Part shown: positions 8,101-20,100 of the stretch, one piece after another
Numbering within the stretch: the stretch's first letter is position 1
Layout: each line of letters opens with the position of its first letter
Assembly (NCBI GenBank): GCA_043775355.1
Contig: JAYVSL010000078.1
Location: forward strand, 1 to 22,009
Length of the DNA: 22,009 nt
Source of the DNA: BOG-1363 sp043775355
Lineage (GTDB): Bacteria; Planctomycetota; UBA11346
Reading direction: 5' to 3'
Notes under the pieces: generated by a model
The model's database searches: none
The model's input: the letters and a program-made list of their open reading frames with translations, nothing else
Told to the model about the DNA's origin: nothing
Made by a program: the position numbers and the translations under genes

Positions 8101-11100
8101 CTGACCGCAGGTTCGCATGCATTGGCAGTTACTTTCACTCCAGTCGATCAGAATAATTACGAGAACGTCAGTGCTACGACGAGTCTCGCGGTGCAGAAAG
8201 CCACTCCTATCATCACTTGGTCGGCACCTGCTGCGATCACTCATGGCATTGGTTTGTCCGCTGTTCAGCTCAACGCGACGGCTTCGACGGCCGGTTCGTT
8301 CGTCTATACGCCGACGGCCGAAACGATTCTGTCGACGGGCAATCACGTTTTGTCGACGGTTTTTACTCCAACCGATGTGGCCAATTTCACCACTGCGTCC
8401 GCGACCGCGCCCCTTCAAGTGCTCGAATCAGCGACGGTGGTGACGTGGCTGCCGCCCGCCGCAATTACGTATGGCACGGCTCTGTCGTCGGTGCAATTGA
8501 ACGCGACCGCCTCGGTGCCGGGTACATTCACGTATGCTCCTGCTGCGGGAACCGTGTTGAATGCTGGCGAGCAGGTATTGTCGGTCTCGTTCGCGCCGAA
8601 TGATCAGAGCAGTATTACTGTCACCAGAACCGTTCCGCTGACCGTTCTCAAAGCGACACCAACGATTACCTGGGCGACTCCCGCTCCGAGTATTTACGGC
8701 ACGCCGTTGTCATCGGTTCAGCTTAACGCGACGGCCTCCGTGCCGGGTAGCTTGGTCTACACGCCGACGGCAGGAACCGTCTTGTCGGTGGGTAATCAGA
8801 TCTTGTCGGTGACCCTGACGCCGAGCGATGCGCTCAATTACACGACGGCATCCAGCACGGTGGTGTTGCTGGTCAAACCCGCTACGCCAGTGGTCACCTG
8901 GGCAACACCTGCTCCGGTGATGTATGGAACGGAGTTGTCATCCACTCAGTTAAATGCCAGTTCGTCGACGGCAGGTATTTTTACCTACACTCCAGCGGCG
9001 GGAGTCATTTTGCCAGTGGGTCGACAGCTCTTGTCGACAACATTTGTGCCGCTGGAAACCAGCAATTACGTGTCGGTCACGTCCACAGTTGAGTTGGTCG
9101 TTCAACCTGCGACGGCAACGCTCACGTGGGCGAATCCGGCGGCCATTGTTTACGGAATGGCACTCTCGGCGACCCAGCTCAATGCGACAGCCTCTCTGCA
9201 GGGCACGTTGATTTACTCGCCCGAATTGGGAGCGGTGTTGCCTGCGGGTGTTCGCACGCTGACGGTGAATTTCACTCCGACAGATACCGCCAATGTCACT
9301 GGTGCTACGGCATCGGTGTTGTTGGAAATCCAACGAGCAACGCCGGTGGTGACGTGGCAGATTCCTGCGGCAATTACTTACGGAACGGCTCTGTCGGTCA
9401 CCCAGTTGAATGCGACCGCCTCTACCGCCGGTACGTTCACATATGTATCTCAGGCTGGGACGGTGCTGTCAGCCGGAGCACATACGCTGGAGGTAACGTT
9501 CGCCCCCGCTGATGCGGCCAATTTTACGACGGTCTCGGCATCGGTGCCGCTGGACGTGCGTCAGGCGACTCCTGCCGTGACTTGGGCTACACCTACTGCG
9601 ATCACCTACGGAACCGCATTGGGTGATGACCAGCTTAATGCCATCGCCTCCACTGCGGGTACATGGATCTATGCTCCGGCTCGCGGAACGATTTTGAATG
9701 CAGGATCTTCCGTATTGTCTGTGCAATTCCGCCCGACGGATGTGGTCAACTGGACCGAGGCGACTGCCTCGGTGACGCTGGTGGTTCATCCGGCGACGCC
9801 CGTCGTTACTTGGGCGACGCCAGCGGCAATTACGTATGGAACGGCGCTGTCATCTATTCAACTCAATGCCGCTGCGTCGGTGACGGGCACGTTTACGTAT
9901 ACGCCGGCAGTCGGAGCCATTTTGGAAACTGGCGCCCACACCCTCATGGTGAATTTCGCACCGGTGGAATCCGCGAATTTTACGACTGCGACGGCGTCGG
10001 TTGATCTTCGTGTGAATCCCGCAGTGCCGACCATCGCTTGGTCGACTCCAGCGCCTATTACCTATGGCACCGCGTTGTCGGCCACGCAGTTGAATGCCAC
10101 GGCATCGACCAGCGGACAGTTCATCTACACCCCAGCTGCGGGCACGATGTTATCGGCAGGGAATCAGACGTTGACGGTGAGTTTTACTCCCGTGGACACC
10201 GTCAACTTTATCACGTCCACCGCTCAGGTGGTTCTCGCGGTTCAACAAGCCACGCCCATCATCGCGTGGACTCATCCCGCAGCGATCACGTACGGCACGT
10301 CGTTGGGGAGCAATCAGCTCAACGCGACTTCATCAACCGCAGGAACATTCACCTACACGCCAGCGGCTGACATCATTTTGCCAGCAGGTTTGCAGACCCT
10401 CTCGGTCAACTTGGTGCCGAGTGACAGCGTCAATTTCACGGTGGTCAGCGCTTCGGTGCCGCTCACGGTTATGAAAGCGACGTCGCTCATTACTTGGACT
10501 GCGCCAGCGGATCTCGTGTACGGAACAGCGTTGAGCGATGTGCAATTGAACGCTACGGCATCAACCACTGGCAGCTTCACCTACAGTCCATCGGCGGGTA
10601 CGGTGTTGCCGGTCGGAAGTCATGGCTTGTCGGTTAACTTTATTCCGTCGGATGCTGATAACTACACCACCGCGCAGGCGGCGGTGACGGTGCGGGTGCA
10701 AGCAAGCGTAGCGACGATTCAGTGGGCTCCACCAGCAGCGATTATTTATGGCACGGCACTGTCTGACCTCCAATTAAATGCTTCGGCGTTGCAGCCGGGA
10801 ACGTTCGCCTATCTGCCGGTTGCTGGGACCGTGTTGAACGCCGGTAGCCAAACGCTGAGCGTGGTTTTCACTCCCACGGATCTAAATATTCCGAGCGCCA
10901 CGGCTTCGGTGCCGCTGTTGGTTCAGCAGGCGACCCCACCAATAAACTGGCCGACACCCGCGCCCATCACTTACGGCGCCGCGCTGTCAGCGGTGCAACT
11001 CAATGCTTCGGTTCCCATCGCAGGGAATTTGGTCTACACCCCGGCGTTAGGCGCCGTGCTTTCGGCAGGTCCGCAGACGTTGACGGTAGCGTTTACACCG

Positions 11101-14100
11101 ATCGATACCGTCAATTACACCAACGCATCGGCCACGACTATCCTGCAAATCCAGCCGGCAATACCGGTGCTGACTTGGTCGGATCCGGCACCGATCACCT
11201 ATGGCACGGACTTGTCGTCGGTGCAATTGAATGCCACTGCATCAACTGCTGGCACTTTCGTTTACACCCCAGCGGCGGGCACGATTTTGTCGGCGGGCGA
11301 GCGAACGCTCTCCGTGGTTTTCACGCCGCTTGCATCGGCCAATTTCACCACCGCCACGGCCGTCGTACACCTTCAGGTGCGCCAAGCGGCACCTGCCGTT
11401 ACGTGGCCCGTTCCGGCGCCCATCACGTTTGGTTCGGCTCTGTCGGCAAGCCAATTAAATGCCACCTGCCCGATTGCTGGAACGCTTACGTATACGCCAG
11501 CCGCTGGCGCTGTCTTGTCCGTTGGTGATCAATCTTTGGCCGTCGCATTTCAACCGACGGATGCGATGAATTATACGGCGGCCCAAGCCTCGGTCTTGCT
11601 GCGCGTGAATCCGGCAACTCCGACGCTGACGTGGCTCGCGCCAGCGCCGATCGCCTACGGCACCGCATTAAGTTCCATTCAGTTATCTGCGCTGGCCAAT
11701 GTTGCGGGCACGTTCATCTACACACCAGCGGCAGGAGCCGTCTTGCCGATAGGTAGTCATCCATTGTCCGTGACATTTACGCCAACGGATACGAACTACA
11801 CCAGTGCTACGGCAGCGGTGGTGCAACGAGTGTTGCCCGGTGCGGTTTCGCTGACGTGGAACGATCCCGATCCCATTGTCTACGGCACGCCGTTAAGTGA
11901 CAGACAACTCAATGCTATTTGCGATACGCCTGGAAGCTTGGTCTACGAACCAGCTGCGGGAGCGATATTGCCAGCAGGCATCAATACTTTGAAAGTAACG
12001 TGGCATCCGGCGGATCAGAACGCGTTTCAACCGCTGTCGGTGTTGGTATCTTTGACCGTGACCAAACGCGCACCGGTCCTGACGTGGACGCCGCCGGCGG
12101 ATGCTCCGTACGGCACGCCGTTGTCGGCAACTCAATTGTCGGCTCAGGCTACTGTTCCTGGAATATTCCACTACGAACTTTCGCTGGGAACTATTTTAAA
12201 TGTCGGCAGCAATATTTTGCGGGCGCGTTTCGTTCCCAATGATGTGGTGAATTATATTTCTGATCTTCCGGTGGAAACCACGTGGACGATTACCGACCTC
12301 GCTGCTGCCGATCCCAAGGTTCAGCCGCTGGTTGAGGGCGTGCAGGATAATTTGGACGGCACCTTCACTATTTTTTATGGCTTTCAGAACACCAATACCC
12401 GCACGGTGGGCGTGCCGATTGGGCCGACCACCAACTACGTGCGCCCAGGTGCCGACAACCAAGGCCAACCGGTGCTCTTTCCGCTCGGCCGTTCTGGGTT
12501 GTGGCCGGACTGTGCCTTCAGCGTGGTCGCGCCCAGCAGCGGCGCGACGTGGTACCTGACGCGCAATCTCTTGGGCGGGGTCGGTAGCGGCACGCCGCGC
12601 GCAAGTGCGGGCAGTTCGAGTTCTCCGCGCGTGCCCATTGATGGCGGTACGCTGCCGCCCAACCAGGCACCAGTGGCGCGCATTACCGTGCCGACCACCG
12701 GCAGCATTTTGGTTTCTAACGGTTCGCCGGTGACGGTGACCGTCGACGCCTATGACCTTGACGGTGCGGTAACGATGGTGCAGTTGCGTGACGGTGCGAC
12801 CCTGCTCGACAGCAAGGCGCCGACAGGCAAAGCCCAGACCAGCTTCAGCATCTCTAACCTGACGCCGGGCAGTCATCTGCTAACGGCAGTCGTGACGGAT
12901 GACACCGGACTCTCCGGGACTTCGTTGGTGTGCACCATTACCGTTCGTGCGGCACCGGTTCTCGCCTTCGCGCGCACTGGCACCAATCTGCTCGTCGAGG
13001 GCGGCAGTGTGGGCCTGACCGCCACCGCGTCTGATAGCGATGGCACCATCACCAAAGTCGAATTTTCCAAGAACGGCACGGTTGACAGCACCCAGACCAC
13101 GGCGCCCTTCGCGTGGACCGTCAGCGGCCTGGTCGCGCCGGTGGTGGTCTTCGGGGCCAAGGCCACCGACAACGATTTGCTCACCGCGTCGCAGTCGCTG
13201 GTGCAGCTCGTCTATATCCCGCCAGTGGTGTTGATGACCTACCCGGTGTCGAGTCAGATGGTGCAGCCGCAGGGCGGTATTATCACGCTGGTGGCGGCGG
13301 CGAGTGACCCCGATGGCACCGTGGCCAATGTGCAGTTTTCGGTGGATGGCACGCCGGTCGGACAGGCGACCTCGAGTCCTTACCGCTATCAATGGACGGT
13401 GCCCCGTGGCCAGAGCAGCGCCACGGTGATTGCCACTGCCACTGACGCGACTGGGCTTATCACCAGTACCGCCCCAGTGACCTTTGCCATCAATCAAGGG
13501 CCAGCGGTCACAGTGACTAGTCCGCAGAGTGGTGCCGTGTTGCAGATTGGCGCGGCCCTGACCGTGCAAGCGACCGCCAGCGACAGCGATGGTGCGGTCA
13601 ACAGCATGTTGCTGCTCAAGGATGGCACGCCGGTGGCGCAGGCGGTCGGCGGAACGCTGTCCGCGCCGCTCGTCACCGACACCGCGGGGTCATTCACCCT
13701 GGTGGTCCAGGCTTATGACACCCAGGGCGGCATTACCAGCTCGGCCCCGATCCAGGTGCGCATCAACTCGGTGCCGGTTGTGCAGCTGACCGCGCCCGTC
13801 TCAGGCGCGGTCTTCAATCCTGGTGGCACCACCGTCTTGGCTGCTACCGCTAGCGACAGCGATAGCGCCATCACCAAGGTCGAGTTCTACGTCGACATGG
13901 TTTTACTGTCGTCCGATAACACGGCACCTTACCAAGTAAGCTGGGATATCGGAAGCGCCGGTTTCCACACCATCGAAGCGCGCGCCTACGACGCCGATGG
14001 CGCGATCAGTAAGTCGTCGGTCAACGTCACGGTGAATGCGGCGCCAGCGCTGACGTGGATCACGCCAGCGAACAACGCTATCATAGCTGTTGACCAGAAC

Positions 14101-17100
14101 GTGCCGCTGCTGGTGACGGTGACCGATAGTGATGGCACCATCACCAACGTGGTGCTCAAGGATGGCACCACCACCCTGGCGACGCTGACCACCGCGCCCT
14201 ATGCCTTCACCATGTCGGCGCTGACAGCGGGGCACCACGTCCTCAGCGCGACCGCCACCGACAATCGCGGCGCCGCTACGACGAAGACGGTTGAATTCGA
14301 TGCTGACAGCTTGCCCGTGGTCGCCTTGACCGCACCTGCGACCGGCACAGTGCTGACCGCGCCAGCATTTCTGACGCTCAGCGCCACCGCCAGCGACAGC
14401 GATGGCAGCATAAGCTCAGTGGCGTTCTATACCGGCGCCACGCTGCTTGGCACCGCCACTGCGTCGCCTTACCAGGTCACCAGCACGGCTATTGCTGCTG
14501 GCACGTATGCGCTGACCGCAGTGGCGACCGATAACGTGGGTAGCAAGACCACTTCGTCGCCAGTGTCAGTGATCCTTAACGCTCCACCGAACCTCGTCTT
14601 CACTGCCCCGGCAGCGGCGACAGTCATCGGTAAGGATAAGGTCACTACCTTGATCGCGACGGCTACGGACAGCGATGGCACCATCAGTTCAGTCGCATTT
14701 AAGAATGGTACCACCGTGCTCGGTATCGATACCAGCGCGCCTTACTCGATCAGTACTTCATTTGCCACCGAGGGAGCCGTGATCTTGACCGCTGAAGCGA
14801 CAGATAACCACGGTGCCATTACTTCGGTCCAGCTCGCTATCACCGTTGCGCGCGCGCCCATCGTAACGCTGACCGCGCCCACCGAACCTGCTGCCATTGC
14901 GCCTGCCACGACGCAGACGCTGACCGCCACTGCTAGCGATCCCGGTGGCAGTATCGTGTCCGTCACCTTCTTCGATGGCGCGACGGTTATCTCCACCGTC
15001 ACCAGCGCACCTTACCAGACGACGTGGTCTTCAACGGTACTTGGCCCTCATCAGATCACCGCAGTGGCCACGAACATTTTGGGCGCGCAGTCCACCACTA
15101 TGCCGGTGGTGCTGACGATCTCCAATCTGCCGCAGGTCGCGATTATTCAGCCCGGCGATGGCCAAGTGTACGATGAGCCAGCAACCGCGATCACCCTTAC
15201 CGCGCAGGCGGTGGACCTCGACAACGGTATTGCCAGGGTGCAATTTTTGGAGGGGACGACCGTGCTCGGCACCGCCACCACCACGCCCTATCAACTGACG
15301 CTTGCGACCCTGGCGCAGGGTGCGCACGTACTGACCGCCAAGGCCTTCGACAGCGTCGGCGGAATGACGCTGTCCGCGCCCATCACCTTGCGCGTCAACG
15401 GCCGTCCAACGATTACTCTGACCGCCCCCGCCACTGGCAGCGTACTGACTATCGGTGAGGCGTTCACGGCGACCGTCAATGCTTTCGACCGCGAAGGAAT
15501 CGCCCAGGTCAATCTTTTGGCTGGTACCAGTATCATTGCGCAAGCGACGCAGGCGCCGTGGAATTTGGCACCGATCGTGGCCGGGACCTCTGGCACAGCA
15601 ACGCTCACCGCCCAGGTCGTCGACAGCGATGGTTTAGCGACGCTCTCAGCGCCCGTGCAGGTGACCTACAATAGGCGTCCCACGTGCGCCATCGCACTCG
15701 CTACTCCGGACGCACCTTATGATCCGGCCACTGGCATGGGTCTGGTTGCCACCGCGGCTGACAGCGACGGCACCGTTGCCAAGGTTACATTCTATGACGG
15801 CACGACCGTCATCGGTGAGGACACCTCTGCGCCCTATATCTTGCAGTGGTTCGGCGCCACGCCGACGCCGCACGTGTTGAAGGCGGTTGCCACCGACAAC
15901 GTTGGTGCGCCGAGTCAATCCGGCACGCTCACCGTAACCGTCAATGCACTACCGTTAGTCACCCTCACGGTGCCGATAAATGGCGCGGTGTTTCAAGCGC
16001 CAGCCAATGTGACTTTGACAGCCACAGCCAGTGATAGCGATGGCACCATTGCCACTGTGGTTTTCAAACGCGGCACCACCGTGCTGGGTACCGCGACGAC
16101 AAGTCCTGCCACGTTGGTACTGAGTAATCTGGCCTCTGGCACCTACACGGTCACGGCTACCGCCACGGATAATTCGAATGGCGTGCAAACTTCCTCTCCG
16201 ATCACTTTCACCGTCGCGGGTGGACCAAGCGTGGCGTTGACTGCGCCGCTGGCTAACGCGTCGGTCACGGCTGGCACGAGCGTGTCGCTGGCGGCCACTG
16301 CCAGTGTTCCTGGTGGCAGTATCAGCCAGGTGAAGTTCTATGATGGTGCCAATCTCATCGGTCAGCATTTCACGGCACCATTTGTCGGTTCGTGGATCGC
16401 TACAGAAAGCGGCACGCACACGCTGACCGCACAGGCGATTTCAGATGTCGGTTTAACGGCCACGTCATTGCCGATCACGGTCACGGTCAACGTACCTCCG
16501 ACCGTCGTGGTCAGCGCGACATTCGCCTCACCGAACGTGGTGTTGAATGCCACGGCTGCTGACAGTGACGGTTCCATCACGCAGGTACGATTCCTCGCCA
16601 ATGGTGCCGCGCTGAATATCGATACGGATTCGCCGTTTACCTACAGTTGGCTCAATCCCGTGGTGGGCACGTACAATGTTGTAGCGGAAGCCACCGACAA
16701 TCTCGGCGCGGTTATCAGCTCGACGCCGCTGGTGGTGGTGATCAACAGCCAGGCCTCAATACCTCCGACCGTGGCGCTAACGGCACCGATTGATGACACT
16801 CGCTTCCTCACCGGTGCAGCTATCACGTTGACCGCCACGGCAGCGCCAGGGACCAGCGGCGGTGTGCCGATCGGCACGGTTGCGCGCGTCGAATTTTATG
16901 ATGGCGCAACCAAGATAGGTGAGGACCTCACGTCGCCGTATAGTTTTGTTTGGAATGGCGCGACGTCGGGTCGTCATGGGGTGGCGGCAGTTGCCTTTAG
17001 CGATGACGGCTCAAGTACCGTGTCAACGCAGGTCATGATCACCGTCAACGCGCTGCCAACGGTCGTCCTGACCGCACCCGGTGCGGATTCGGTGGTTACC

Positions 17101-20100
17101 GTGGGAGCTTCCTTAACGCTTACGGCTGATGCGACGGACAGTGACGGCGTGATTACTGCGGTTGACTTTCTCGATGGTACCACCGTGCTGGGTTCGGCGA
17201 CGGGAATACCGTACCGGCTGGTTCTGCCGAGCGGTCTCGCTGCGGGTAGTCGCAGCCTGAGCGTGCGCGCTACCGACGATCTTGGTGGCGTAACCACCTC
17301 GGCGGCGGTGTCGGCGATTTCTAATCAGGGCCCAGTGGTTGCGCTCACGGCGCCAACGGCGGGAGTTAAGCCAAACAATACGGACGTAGTCCTGACCGCG
17401 ACGGCATCTGATGCCGACGGCACGATCGCGTCTGTGCAGTTCTTGGCCAACGACCAGCCGGTGAATGCGCCAGTTACGGCCGCGCCGTTCCAGACCACCT
17501 TCGTCAAGCCGCCTTCGGGCAATTACGCACTGACCGCGCGCGCTACTGATAACCGTGGTGCGGTGACCGTGTCGACCTCAGTCGCCATCCAGGTCGATGC
17601 GGCGCCGACGGTGACCATCACCGTACCCGCAACGGGCACTCGTGTGGTAACTGGGAGTAGCTTGGCAATTTCAGCACTGGCCGGCGACGTCGATGGCACG
17701 GTGACCTCGGTCACGTTTCTGGTCGACGGTGCCACGGTGTCGACGAGCACGACGTTCCCGTATACCGCTACCTGGACGGCGACCTCAGGCACCCACAGCT
17801 TGACGGCGATCGCAACCGACGACTTGGGACGTACCACCACTTCGGCGGCGGTCTCGGTCATTGGCAACGCATCGCCGACGGTTGCCATTACGGCGCCAGC
17901 CGCCAACACCACGGTGGCGAGCGGTCAGACCATCATTCTGACGGCTACCGCTAGCGACGACGGCAGTATCGCGAATGTGGCCTTCTTCGATGGTAGCGCG
18001 CGCCTCGCGCTGTTGAGTACTGCGCCCTATACCTACAGCTGGACCGGTGCCAGCCCGCGCACGCACGACCTCACGGCAGTGGCGACCGACAATTACGGAG
18101 CGATCACCACGTCAGGAGCCGTTGCACTGACAGTGACCGACAGCAATCAACCGCCCGTGGTAGCATTGACCAAGCCCACGTCCGCGACCGTGGTGTACGC
18201 CGGTGATACGGTAGCTTTCGCAGCGACCGCTAGTGATCCCGATGGCGTGATCACTGCGGTTGAATGGACCATTGATGGTACGGTGGTGGCTTCGACCACG
18301 ATGTCGCCGTATGTGGCCACTGGCACCATGCCGGTCACCACTGGCACGCATGTGATCGTCGCTCGCGCGACAGATGATCGTGGTCGTCGGAGTCTGAGCC
18401 CAGGCTTGACGGTCACGGCTATGCCATTGTCAAGTAAACCGGTCATCACGCTGCTCTCACCGCTGCCAGGTGAGGTGGTTAAAATCACCGATGGCATTTG
18501 GTTCTCGGCCACCGCCTCGGTCGCAGGCAGCACCATCAGCAAGATTGATTTTTTCGGCAACGGACAAGTCGTGGGCAGCGATTCGACGACACCGTATTCG
18601 GCCAGCTGGAGTCCGCTCGCGGTGGGGCCCGTCACCGTCAGCGCCACCGCGACGGACGCCACCGGCGGCCAGGCCAGCTCGTCGCCGATCAACGTCACGG
18701 TGGTGTCTGGTGATTTGCAGGTGCTGATCACCAGTCCGTCAGCAAATGGCATCGTGCCAACGAATGCTCCAACGACCATCGTGGCGCAGGTCATCAACGG
18801 TATCGCCGTTTCCCGGGTCGAATTCTTTGTCGATGGCGTCAGTGTCGGTAGCGATACCACGGCGCCTTACCAGTTCGTCTGGACGCCCAGCGCGGTCGCC
18901 GATGTGGTGCTGACGGCCAAAGTCTTTGACTATGGCCAAAGTAAAATCTCGGCGCGAGTGACGGTGTTGGTACGCGCCGACAATGGTATTGGACCAACGG
19001 TCGCCTTCAGTAAGCCGTCGGCGAACTATGGCATCCTCGGCACGGACGGCGTCATCGGCAGCGTCACCGTCGGCAGCCCGGCGGCGACGGTAGCATCTTG
19101 GACTTTGACCTTGGCGCCGATCGGCAGCGGTGACTACCGCGAGATCGCGCGTGGCACCACCGGTGCGGTGGCGGCGGCCCTTGATACCAGTCTATTAAGC
19201 AATGGTGCTTACTTGCTGACGCTCACTGGCACCGATTCGCTCGGCCGCTCGAAAGTGGCTACGCGGCCCTTCTTGGTCGAGGACCAGTACAAACCTGGAC
19301 AGTTCAGCTTCACCGTGCAAGACCTCGTCACGCCGGTGTCTGGCATTCCGTTGGCGGTCAATCGTACCTATAATTCGCTCAACCGTGATCGGGTGGGTGA
19401 TTTCGGTTATGGTTGGAGTGCGTCGTTCACCGATATTGAGGTGAAACACGACGAGCAGCGTATCGATACGGTTGATACGAGCTTCAATCCGATTTCGGTG
19501 CGCAACGGCGCGGGCGGGCGCGATGTCACCATCACGTTGCCAGATGGGAACCGCACGACCTTCCAGTTTGATTTGGCGCCTGGAGCGAATTTTCACCAGC
19601 AGGCCTACTTCCGCTCTGCTCCCGGCACCACCGCAACGCTCTCGGTTTATCCGGCGTCTGCTGGTGACCTGATCGTGCTGTTTCCTCCCGCCAAGCCCTA
19701 TTGGGCTGGGACCTATGGATGGACGGATTCACCGTGGGAATTCTACGATTTCCCTGGGTACTTATTAACGTTGGAGGATGGAACCAAATACTTCCTCAAG
19801 CGCGAGGATCTGGGAGATCATACTGCCGTCATCGGTTCGGCATATGTGCACATGCATTATTATGGTAACACCTATCTCAATCGCATCGAACAGCCCGACG
19901 GCAATCAAATCTTGATCAATCCATCCGGCATTCGTCACCAGGACCCCAGCGGTCAACCGACCCGGCGCGTCGTCTATCAGCGCGACAGCGAAAGCCGCAT
20001 CACCGCGGTGTTCGATTCACTGTCGCAGGACGCCAGTGGCAACCCCAGTGGATTGGCGACGGTGCAGTACGCTTACAGCCCAGGCGGTGATTTGATCAGT

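Noticed and set aside
7533..11528. Series of + strand open frames of about 110-128 codons in the other frames of the MBG array
   Set aside because: They recur at the repeat period because each 228-bp unit offers the same shadow frame. None has a domain or a ribosome-binding site.
6601..12291. Possible CRISPR or satellite array because of strict periodicity
   Set aside because: The period is 228 bp, a multiple of three within one reading frame, with protein-level conservation and diverged nucleotides. There are no short identical repeats with unique spacers.
12196..12876. - strand open frame of 226 codons across the spacer domain
   Set aside because: It lies opposite well-supported + strand coding sequence, shows no domain, and fits the low stop density expected opposite GC-rich codons.
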